Assembly (NCBI GenBank): GCA_041570195.1
Contig: JBFFWQ010000016.1
Span: 1 to 64,000 of the forward strand
Length of the DNA stretch: 64,000 bases
Source: UBA11865 sp041570195
GTDB taxonomy: Bacteria; Chloroflexota; Anaerolineae; Promineifilales; Promineifilaceae
Direction of reading: 5' to 3'
Each line of letters opens with the position of its first letter. The first letter of the stretch is position 1. Shown here in pieces: positions 8,334 through 15,089 of this stretch. The notes under the pieces are model-generated. The model made no database searches, was not told where the DNA came from, and saw nothing but the letters and a program-made list of their open reading frames with translations. Made by a program: the position numbers and the translations under genes.

Positions 8334-9797
8334 ATGAGTGATATTCCAGCCGAAAAACAGGGTAGGATGTTCGAGTTCTTGAAGAATGTACCGCTGTTTA
8401 GCAACTTGTCGGACGAGGATCTGGTTCGCATTTGTGGCATGGTGAGCAGGGAGCGGCTCGAACCGGGCGAGAAGCTGTTCGCCGAAGGCAGCCATGGTCA
8501 CCAAGCCTATGTCATTGAAGAAGGCGAATTGGAAATCGTCAAGATCTCGGGCACGCGCAGTGTGTTGCTGGCGTTGCGAGGGCCCGGTGAAGTGATCGGC
8601 GAGATGGCCTTGCTAGAGGACAAACCGCGCATGGCTGGGGCAGTCGCCCGAATCGCCACCGTAGTCATCGCCATCGAACGGGAGCAGTTGCAGGATTTGA
8701 TGCGTACTAGCCCCTCTGCGGCCGAAGCGATGTACTACAACGTCCTGGAGCGCTGGCGCTCCACGCAGTCCCGCGTGCAGCAAAGCGAGAAGATGGCCCA
8801 ATTGGGTACGCTGACGGCCGGCATCGCTCACGAACTGAACAACCCGGCCGCGGCCGTCAAGCGGGGCGCGGAACAGTTATCTTCGGCCATGTTGGAACTC
8901 TCCGACACGTTCTCGCAGCTGAGCCAGTTGGGACTGACGACGGAACAGTGGGAGTATTGGCGCAAGCTTTCGGACCACGCGCAACAGCAGGGCGCCATGC
9001 CGCCGGAACTGGACGCCTTAACCCGCAGCGACCGGGAATATGAGCTGGAGGAATGGCTCGAGGACAATGGCGTCGAAGACGCCTGGGAATATGCCCCGGC
9101 CCTGGTCAATCTGAATTTCAGCGAGGATGAATTGGAGGAGCTACTCAACCAATTCGAGCCTCAAAAGCTGGCGATCGTGTTACGCTGGCTCGACAATGCG
9201 TACAATACGTATAGCCTGTTCGCCGAAATGAACCAGGGTGCGACCCGTATCTCGGGCATCGTCAAGGCTTTGAAGACATATTCCTACCTGGATCAGGCGC
9301 CGGTGCAGATGGTGGATGTGCACCGGGGCATCGACGATACGCTGCTCATACTGAACCATAAGCTGAAATCGGGGCCGTCGGTGCGCCGGGAGTACGATCC
9401 AGACGTGCCCAAGATCAACGGTTATGGCAGCGAATTGAACCAGGTGTGGACCAACATCCTGGACAACGCCATCGACGCCTTGAAGGACATGCCGGCCGGC
9501 GAAGGGCTCATTACCATCAGCAGCCAGGTCCAAGGCGACTGGGTCATCCTTGAATTCGAAGACAATGGACCGGGCATCCCGGCCGATATTCAGTCGCGAG
9601 TCTTTGAACCGTTTTTCACGACCAAACCGCCGGGCGTTGGCACCGGCATGGGGCTAGATATCAGCTATAACATCGTCGTCAACAAACACCGGGGAGATAT
9701 CAAGTTGGAATCTGAACCCGGCCGGACACGTTTTCAAATCTGGCTGCCGTTTGATTTTGAAGAGTGCGTATTGCCGTTTGAAAGGGAGAAGAAGTAA
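8334..9797 (+). CDS. Histidine kinase with N-terminal cyclic-nucleotide-binding domain
   Basis: A 487-residue soluble sensor kinase. Residues about 15-125 are a Crp-type cyclic-nucleotide-binding fold; the phosphate-binding cassette reads GEMALLEDKPRMA with E90 and R99, the residues that hold the cyclic phosphate in active family members. The phospho-acceptor is H166 (AGIAHELNNP). An insertion of about 120 mostly acidic residues (181-300) separates the two dimerisation helices. The HATPase domain follows with N-box N375/N378, G1 DNGPGIP 410-416 and G2 GTGMGL 436-441. There is no membrane segment. Its cognate receiver is almost certainly the flavoprotein fusion immediately upstream, and the cyclase two genes upstream is a natural source of ligand. 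The gap before it contains an ACAGGATTCACAGG low-complexity motif. Confidence 0.9.
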   Translation: MSDIPAEKQGRMFEFLKNVPLFSNLSDEDLVRICGMVSRERLEPGEKLFAEGSHGHQAYVIEEGELEIVKISGTRSVLLALRGPGEVIGEMALLEDKPRMAGAVARIATVVIAIEREQLQDLMRTSPSAAEAMYYNVLERWRSTQSRVQQSEKMAQLGTLTAGIAHELNNPAAAVKRGAEQLSSAMLELSDTFSQLSQLGLTTEQWEYWRKLSDHAQQQGAMPPELDALTRSDREYELEEWLEDNGVEDAWEYAPALVNLNFSEDELEELLNQFEPQKLAIVLRWLDNAYNTYSLFAEMNQGATRISGIVKALKTYSYLDQAPVQMVDVHRGIDDTLLILNHKLKSGPSVRREYDPDVPKINGYGSELNQVWTNILDNAIDALKDMPAGEGLITISSQVQGDWVILEFEDNGPGIPADIQSRVFEPFFTTKPPGVGTGMGLDISYNIVVNKHRGDIKLESEPGRTRFQIWLPFDFEECVLPFEREKK

Positions 9798-9798
9798 A

Positions 9799-9816
9799 CA
9801 GCTTTCAGCCTTCAGC
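9799..9816. repeat. AGCTTTCAGCC-family repeat
   Basis: Short unit CAGCTTTCAGCCTTCAGC directly after the kinase stop codon. Related elements occur at 12614, 16805, 17058, 21416, 24184, 27999, 34831, 50263, 63143 and 63681. Confidence 0.6.
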
Positions 9817-9875
9817 GATTTGCTGCCAGCATCTGTGTTGAAGCCTGAAAAGCACCTACCCGTTAACATAGGTAA

Positions 9876-10928
9876 GTGTCGATGCCAATTTGGACGGACT
9901 TGTATCGGGAGATTCACGAGCAGCCTGAGGCGGTGGGCCGGCTGTTGGCCATGGAGCGCGGATCGGTTTCGGAGTTGGCGGCCGCTATTCAGGAGCGGGA
10001 GATCAGTCATGTGGTGATCGCGGCCCGCGGCACGAGCGACAATGCCGCTCGTTATGCCAAGTACGTGCTGGGCGCGATGAATGGCCTGACCGTGGCCCTG
10101 GTCACGCCGAGCCTGTTTTCGCTTTATGGGCGGCCGCCGCGCTTTGGCAATGCCCTGGTGATGGGCATCAGCCAAAGTGGCAAGAGCCCGGATATCGTGG
10201 CCGTGCTGGCCGAGGCTAGACGGCAAGGCGCGCTGACTGGGGTACTTACAAATACGCCTGAGTCGGATTTGGGGTCCGTTGGCGATGTGGTGATTAACCT
10301 TCAGTGCGGTACGGAGAAGGCCGTCGCCGCCACGAAAACCTACACGACTTCGCTGGGCGCCGTGGCCATGTTGAGCACGGCAATCGGCCGGGACGCTGAT
10401 CGCCAGCGAGAGTTGGCGGCCATGCCCGAGGCGATGACGGCCACCCTGGCCATGAACGAGGAAATCGCCCGAATCGCGCCCCGGTATCGCTATATGGAGG
10501 GCTGTGTGGTGATCGGCCGGGGCTATAACTATGCCACGGCCTTCGAGTTGGCGCTCAAGATGCAGGAGCTGACCTACACAGTCGTCCAGCATTACAGCAG
10601 CGCCGACTTTTTGCACGGGCCAATGGCCATGATTGAGCCCGGCTTCCCCGTTATCGTGGTCGCGCCATCGGGCGCGCTAGAAGCGGAAATGATTGATTTC
10701 CTGGGGGTATTGGCCGCGCGCCAGGCAGAGACGATCGTCATCAGCGACCGGCCGGAGATCCTGGACCGGGCCCGCATACCCCTGGCCTTGCCGCAGAGTG
10801 TTCCCGAATGGCTGTCGCCGCTGACCACTATCTTGCCGGGACAGATGCTGTCCATGCACCTGGCCCATGAACGGGACCTGAACGTGGACGCACCGCGGGG
10901 GTTGAAAAAGGTCACTGAGACGAGGTGA
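9876..10928 (+). CDS. SIS-domain sugar isomerase/deaminase-like protein
   Basis: A 350-residue cytosolic protein with two SIS domains, equivalent to the isomerase half of glucosamine-6-phosphate synthase without the glutaminase half; relatives include AgaS/NagB-II-type amino-sugar phosphate deaminases and FrlB. Motifs: ARGTSDNAARYAKY, then SQSGKSPD for phosphate binding, ATKTYTTS, GRGYNYATAFELALKMQEL in the second domain, SADFLHGPM with the catalytic-region histidine, and the typical LNVDAPRGL-K C-terminus. It likely deaminates or isomerises an amino-sugar phosphate. GTG at 9876 follows AGGTAA; an ATG six bases on is an alternative. No amino-sugar genes flank it, so the substrate is open. Confidence 0.82.
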   Translation: MSMPIWTDLYREIHEQPEAVGRLLAMERGSVSELAAAIQEREISHVVIAARGTSDNAARYAKYVLGAMNGLTVALVTPSLFSLYGRPPRFGNALVMGISQSGKSPDIVAVLAEARRQGALTGVLTNTPESDLGSVGDVVINLQCGTEKAVAATKTYTTSLGAVAMLSTAIGRDADRQRELAAMPEAMTATLAMNEEIARIAPRYRYMEGCVVIGRGYNYATAFELALKMQELTYTVVQHYSSADFLHGPMAMIEPGFPVIVVAPSGALEAEMIDFLGVLAARQAETIVISDRPEILDRARIPLALPQSVPEWLSPLTTILPGQMLSMHLAHERDLNVDAPRGLKKVTETR

Positions 10929-10973
10929 TACGGGACTGTGGTCGGTGGTCAGTGACCAGGCATGGTTAGCCAG

Positions 10974-11279
10974 TTATTGGTGAGTGGCTGCCGGCGACGA
11001 ATCGAAGCAGTTCAGGATTTCATTGAAGCGCTCGGGTGTCAGGGGATGGCGGCCGCGGATGCGGAAGTGGGTGATGTGATCGTTGGGATCGGCGAGGGCG
11101 ATGACTTCGGCGGCATCTTTGGCGTATTGATTACCGTCGGCGGCAATGTAAGTTATTCGCTCGCGGATATATCCGTTGCAGGCCGTCCTTTCCCCCACTT
11201 TGAAGGCGACGGCCGTATCGTCCAGTTTGAGGTTCAGGAACCTTCGAATCTCGTCGCGCAGAGCAGTAGATTCAAGCAT
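10974..11279 (-). CDS. Hypothetical protein, about 101 residues
   Basis: Small soluble protein I do not recognise. It starts MLESTALRDEIRRF, has a basic and charged composition with one likely alpha-helix at the start and a beta-rich middle (GYIRERITYIAADGN), and ends near FDSSPAATHQ. The GYIRERITY-ADGN pattern faintly resembles the entry strand of alpha/beta hydrolases, so it could be a fragment, but there is no catalytic motif. An upstream in-frame ATG adds 16 residues over DNA that reads like intergenic repeat, so I prefer this start; no clear ribosome site supports either. It converges on the SIS gene. Confidence 0.5.
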   Translation of the reverse strand: MLESTALRDEIRRFLNLKLDDTAVAFKVGERTACNGYIRERITYIAADGNQYAKDAAEVIALADPNDHITHFRIRGRHPLTPERFNEILNCFDSSPAATHQ

Positions 11280-11340
11280 CGGGACGGATAGTAAAGAGTA
11301 AACAGTATCCAGCTGACGACGAGCCAATCGCGACCGATGT

Positions 11341-11378
11341 CCCTTCCCTGATCCCCGATCCCTGAGCCCCAGACCCTA
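11341..11378. repeat. GATCCCC-family repeat abutting a stop codon
   Basis: Read on the minus strand the element begins with the TAG stop of the DDAH-like gene and continues GGGTCTGGGGCTCAGGGATC then GGGGATCAGGGA. A close relative begins at the stop codon of the acetyltransferase at 51082, and a third lies at 16950-16998. Confidence 0.6.
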
Positions 11379-12146
11379 GAACCTCAACGACATGCAGGTC
11401 AGGCCACCGTCCATCTTCTTGACCTCGCTGACGTCCAATTCGATGATGGGCTGGCCCAGTGGTTCGAGGCTGGCCCGGGTGCGCGGGAAACCAGCCGGCA
11501 TGATGAGGCTGCCGTTGATGAGCAGGCTGTTGCTGGCGTACGCTTCGTCCTCGTCGAGCACGATCTGGTTGTAGCCGCCAAAGGCTGGGTGGCCGGTGAA
11601 GCCGGCCGTCAGCAGGAGCGTGTTCGGACCGACGACGTTGACGCTGGACTTGAGATGCAGGCCCGGACCGACGGGCACGGCGGTGCAGGTGTAACCATTG
11701 GCGGTCAAGATCTTGCCTAACTGCTCGGCCCCGGCCTCGTTGGTCCGCTCGGAGAGGCCGATGAAGAGATGGCGGCCGACCATGAGCACGTCCCCACCCT
11801 CCAGGTGACCCGGCGACTCAATGTAGACCAGCGGCCGGTGACGGGTTAGCGCCGCGGCCAGCGTGTCCTGCTCTCCCCGCCGGGCCAGCGCGCCAGGGAT
11901 AGTGATGACCGCGACTTCGGGCAGGACGATGGCTGGGTCTTCTACGAAGTAAGCGTCGGGATGACTGGGCTCGGCCGGTAGGACTTCAACTTCCAATCCC
12001 AGGCCACGCAATGTATTGACATAATGTTCGTGTTGGGCCAGTAGCAACTCGAAATCGGGCCGGCCGAGGGTCGACGTGGTCAGCCCATCGGCGCAGTTGG
12101 GGCCCGGACGCCGAGTGATGGCGTGAGTGAAGGTAGTCGATGTCAT
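11376..12146 (-). CDS. Dimethylarginine dimethylaminohydrolase-family protein
   Basis: A 256-residue amidinohydrolase-fold enzyme expected to hydrolyse a guanidino group, in the DDAH case giving citrulline and dimethylamine from methylated arginine. Catalytic nucleophile C251 sits in GGLTCMS near the C-terminus, the general base H164 in HLKSS, and acidic substrate-binding residues in FVEDP (D70) and HLEGGD (E116, D119). Length and motif order match bacterial DDAH-like proteins. The start is ATG at 12146 with GAGGATC ahead. The substrate could also be another guanidine or arginine itself. Its stop codon is part of a dispersed repeat. Confidence 0.85.
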   Translation of the reverse strand: MTSTTFTHAITRRPGPNCADGLTTSTLGRPDFELLLAQHEHYVNTLRGLGLEVEVLPAEPSHPDAYFVEDPAIVLPEVAVITIPGALARRGEQDTLAAALTRHRPLVYIESPGHLEGGDVLMVGRHLFIGLSERTNEAGAEQLGKILTANGYTCTAVPVGPGLHLKSSVNVVGPNTLLLTAGFTGHPAFGGYNQIVLDEDEAYASNSLLINGSLIMPAGFPRTRASLEPLGQPIIELDVSEVKKMDGGLTCMSLRF

Positions 12147-12388
12147 AGTGATCCTCGCCGACTTACATGGCCATTGAATACTTGATTCGGCAATGTGCGC
12201 GCCATCCCAAACTAGACATGCCGAGCGGAGCCTTGGGAGCGAGGCATCCCTGATAACTCTAGTTTTTGGTCTGGTACGTCGTCAGGGATCCCTCCCTTCG
12301 GTCGGGATGACACGGGTACGGCGCTACGTTTTGAGTCACCAGATCAGTTTGTGACCCTCTTTCAAAATCGGCCGACTGTAGCGCGAGG

Positions 12389-12598
12389 CTAGTCGTCCAG
12401 GGTAAAGCCGATTTTTAGGGTGACCTGCCAGTGGGCGATCTTGCCTTCTTCGAGCTGGCCGCGGGTGTCGACGACCTCGAACCAGCGCAGATTGCGCAGC
12501 GTCTCGGCCGCTTTGGCCACCCCGTTCTCGATGGCTTCCTGAAGACTATTGGGCGATGAACCTACGATTTCGACTTTTTTGTAGACGTGTCCGGACAT
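12389..12598 (-). CDS. Dodecin
   Basis: A 69-residue flavin-storage protein. Dodecins form hollow dodecamers that bind pairs of riboflavin, lumichrome or FMN and buffer free flavin. The sequence has the family's KKVEIVGSSPNSLQEAI opening, the central LRNLRWFEV with the flavin-stacking tryptophan, and the terminal WQVTLKIGF strand. The frame is open further upstream, but AAGGAGAG before the ATG at 12598 fixes the start. It lies downstream of pepF on the same strand. Several flavoproteins occur in the window (154-1635 and 6529-8190), but there is no direct link. The 240 nt between it and the DDAH gene include an AAACTAGA/TCTAGTTT inverted repeat followed by TTTTT at 12209-12267. Confidence 0.93.
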   Translation of the reverse strand: MSGHVYKKVEIVGSSPNSLQEAIENGVAKAAETLRNLRWFEVVDTRGQLEEGKIAHWQVTLKIGFTLDD

Positions 12599-12613
12599 GG
12601 TTCTCTCCTTGTG

Positions 12614-12692
12614 ATAGCTGTTAGCTGTGAGGTTTGAGCGGTGAGCCGATGTTTGAGATGGGCTAATAGCTAATCGCTCACCGCTAACTGCT
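12614..12692. repeat. AGCTGTTAGC-family repeat overlapping the 3' end of pepF
   Basis: Minus-strand text reads GCAGTTAGCGGTGAGCGATT then AGCTATTAGCC, later AGCTAACAGCTATC. The last codons and the TAG stop of the oligoendopeptidase gene (LAVSD-stop) are encoded inside this repeat, so the repeat appears to have supplied the present C-terminus. Confidence 0.6.
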
Positions 12693-14481
12693 CTAGACGA
12701 TCGACGAGCCCGGCGAGGACTTCGAACGTCTCCTCGACGGCGTCGGGGCGGGCCAGGTCGACGCCGGCCATGCGTAGGGCGTCGATAGGGTACATGGAGC
12801 CGCCGGATTTGAGGAAGGAAAGGTAATTCTCTACCGCGCCTTCCCGGCCGGCAAGTATGCCATTGGCCAGCGCGTTGGCGCCAGAAATTCCGGTGGCGTA
12901 CTGAAAGACATAGTAATCGGCGTATAGATGCTGGAAGGTAGCCCACAGGATGCCGAGCCGGTCGCGGTCGAATTCCATCTCCTGGCCAAAGCCTTCGCTC
13001 ATTAACTCGACGAAGGAGTCGATCAAGGCGTCGGCCGTGAGACCCTGCCCTTCTTCGAGGCGCTGGTGGGCAGCCAGTTCAAAGCGGGCCAGGGTGGGCA
13101 TCACCAGGAAGTAGCGGTGGAAGTTGGCCATGGCTTCTTCGATAAGGCCGATTTGCAGCGAATGATCGCTGCTATTCTCCAACAGGTAGGCCCGCAGCAT
13201 GGCCTGGTGGAAGTTAGAGGCCACTTCGGCGGCGAACGTCGTATAGTCGCTGTAGACCGGCGGCTGGTTCTGCCAGGTCAGGTAGGAGTGCATGGAATGC
13301 CCCAATTCATGGGCCAGGGTACCCACACTATAAACGTCGTCGGTGTAGCTCATGACGATGAAAGGATGAGTGCCTTGCGTGCCCCAGGAGAAAGCGCCGG
13401 CTGCTTTGCCCTGGTTGGGGTAGAGATCGATCCAGCGGTCTTCCAGGCAGCCACGGCGCAATGCGTCGACGTAATCGCCGCCCAGCGGCGCCAAAGAGTC
13501 GCAAATATAGTCGACAGCCTGTTGGTAGGGGATCCTGGCCGGATCAGCCGTCAGCGGCGCCCAAATGTCATAGGGTTGCAGGCTTTCGAGGCCCAGGATC
13601 TGGCGGCGCACGGCCCAGTAGCGGTGCCAGGTGGGCAGGTTGCGCCGGAAGGTGGCGATGAGGCTGTCGAATACCTCGACCGGGATATTGTCGCCGAAGA
13701 GGGTCATACCCAGAGTCGATTCATGGCGCCGGGCGCGCATCTCGAGCACATTCTGCTTCATGGAGGTGGCCAGGTTGCTGGTCAGGGTGTTTTTGTAGGC
13801 CAGGTAGGCATCAGTATAACTGTTGTAAGCGGTCTGGCGGGCCTGGCGATCGGTGCCGGCCAGGATCTCCTCCAGGATGCCCTGGGCCACAGGCAGCTCC
13901 TGGCCGTCGACGGTCACGGCCGGGGCGAATGTGAAGTCGGCCTCGGTCATCATGGAGAAGGTGTCGTAGGTGCCGGAGAAGGGCTCGCCGATCAAGCCCA
14001 GCAGTTCTTCGATCTCGGCCGAGCGCACATGCGCCTGGCGGCGGAAAAGATCGTCAAAATAGTGACCGTAGATAGCCAGACCCGTCTCTTCTTCAGCCCA
14101 GGCCGCGAGGGTTTCCTGACCGACGGCCAATAGCTCGGGCGCTACGAAGGATACCGATGCGACTGCCTTGCTGTAAACGCCCTGGCCCCGGCCGGCGCGT
14201 TCGACGGCGGCCTGGTCAGTGCGATCGACGGAGGCCGCAAGGGCGGCGTAGACCTGAAGCTTGCTGACCCGTTCGAGTAGAGCGTAGACGGCGGTGAGGG
14301 CTTCAAGCAGGACGGTCGGGCCTTCGGCCAGGCGACCTTGCCAAGCGGACATGGCCTCGATCAGTTCCCCGGTTTCAACGACCCCGGCTTCCCAGGCCTC
14401 AGTCGTTTCGAATACGCTCTGAGCGTCCCAGGTGTATTTGGGGTCGACTTCGTCCCGCCTGGGGACGCGCTTTTGTGTCAT
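12670..14481 (-). CDS. pepF: Oligoendopeptidase F, M3 family
   Basis: A 603-residue cytosolic zinc metallopeptidase that cleaves short peptides of roughly 7-17 residues. The zinc site is HELGH (H391, E392, H395) with the third ligand probably E419 in FAAEVASNF. The GTHPFIVMSYTD segment before it and the substrate-clamp region after it (YYVFQYATGISGA) are standard for the family, as is the length. There is no signal peptide. The ATG at 14481 is preceded by AGGAGTG, which sits in a 7-bp hairpin. The last few residues come from an intergenic repeat that provides the stop codon, so the native C-terminus may have been slightly altered. Confidence 0.93.
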   Translation of the reverse strand: MTQKRVPRRDEVDPKYTWDAQSVFETTEAWEAGVVETGELIEAMSAWQGRLAEGPTVLLEALTAVYALLERVSKLQVYAALAASVDRTDQAAVERAGRGQGVYSKAVASVSFVAPELLAVGQETLAAWAEEETGLAIYGHYFDDLFRRQAHVRSAEIEELLGLIGEPFSGTYDTFSMMTEADFTFAPAVTVDGQELPVAQGILEEILAGTDRQARQTAYNSYTDAYLAYKNTLTSNLATSMKQNVLEMRARRHESTLGMTLFGDNIPVEVFDSLIATFRRNLPTWHRYWAVRRQILGLESLQPYDIWAPLTADPARIPYQQAVDYICDSLAPLGGDYVDALRRGCLEDRWIDLYPNQGKAAGAFSWGTQGTHPFIVMSYTDDVYSVGTLAHELGHSMHSYLTWQNQPPVYSDYTTFAAEVASNFHQAMLRAYLLENSSDHSLQIGLIEEAMANFHRYFLVMPTLARFELAAHQRLEEGQGLTADALIDSFVELMSEGFGQEMEFDRDRLGILWATFQHLYADYYVFQYATGISGANALANGILAGREGAVENYLSFLKSGGSMYPIDALRMAGVDLARPDAVEETFEVLAGLVDRLEQLAVSD

Positions 14482-14486
14482 GGCGA

Positions 14487-14503
14487 TTTCACTCCTAGTG
14501 AAA
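14487..14503 (-). promoter_or_regulatory. Hairpin over the pepF ribosome binding site
   Basis: Perfect inverted repeat TTTCACT-AGG-AGTGAAA (minus strand) ending five bases before the pepF ATG. The Shine-Dalgarno AGGAG spans the loop and 3' arm, so folding would hide it. It could equally be a 17-bp operator. Confidence 0.45.
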
Positions 14504-14711
14504 GGTGTGGGACACGGACAGGCATGGAGTTCACTGATTAAAGGGAAGTTCGCTTGCTGCAGGCCAATCCCATTGAATTATGGACAGGTTCATAAAAATG
14601 CCACCGGGATAGTAGCACAGAGCGGGCTAGGTGGCTAAGCGAGTGAGGCGGGGCTGCCTTGGATCAGAGTCGAACGGATACGGGCATAGCCTGACCGGAG
14701 CAGTATGTAGC

Positions 14712-14900
14712 ATGAGACGGCCGGAGTCGCCAAATCGCAGCAAAGGTTTGACACGGGTGTTTGTGGCCCTGGTCGGTATCCTGGCCAGGGCCGTGTTTCT
14801 GCGCGTCTATCGCCTAGATCAAGTCCCGCCCGGAATACACGCCGACGAGGTGATCAACGGCGAACCGCCCAGGCGAACCGCTTTGGCGTGCCGCCTATAG
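14712..14900 (+). pseudogene. N-terminal stub of a GT39-like glycosyltransferase
   Basis: A 62-codon remnant. After a basic start it has one membrane segment (RVFVALVGILARAVFLRVY) followed by RLDQVPPGIHADEVING, the conserved first luminal loop of ArnT/PMT-like membrane glycosyltransferases, where the acidic pair is catalytic. Similarity then stops and the frame closes at TAG after about 12 unrelated codons; the remaining several hundred residues are missing. A TTGACA-like box (14744) lies inside it. I read it as a deletion remnant. Confidence 0.6.
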
Positions 14901-15009
14901 GATCCGTTTAAGGGCACAATCTGGTCAGGTCAGGCTCTCTCCTGTAGAATATGGTCCTCATGGCGATCAGCTATGGCCCGTTCGTCATGGCCACACTCGC
15001 TTTTTACTC

Positions 15010-15053
15010 GCGGCCCGGCGCATCCTTGGGAAGAGGTGGACGCGCCGGGCCGC
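15010..15053. promoter_or_regulatory. Perfect 12-bp GC hairpin upstream of the stress-protein gene
   Basis: GCGGCCCGGCGC at 15010-15021 pairs with GCGCCGGGCCGC at 15042-15053 around a 20-nt loop. No T run follows in either direction. It lies 37 nt before the ATG at 15090, so it would be in the leader or act as a terminator for upstream readthrough. Confidence 0.5.
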
Positions 15054-15089
15054 TTCACATTTGGTTTGGGTTGGGATAAAGTAGGGTCC

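Noticed and set aside
12209..12267. Terminator from AAACTAGA/TCTAGTTT plus TTTTT
   Set aside because: The T run follows on the + strand, but both flanking genes are on the minus strand and the loop is over 40 nt.
13066..14133. Long + strand open frame opposite pepF (355 codons)
   Set aside because: It is antisense to a gene with intact catalytic motifs; its protein has no family and reflects GC-rich codon structure.
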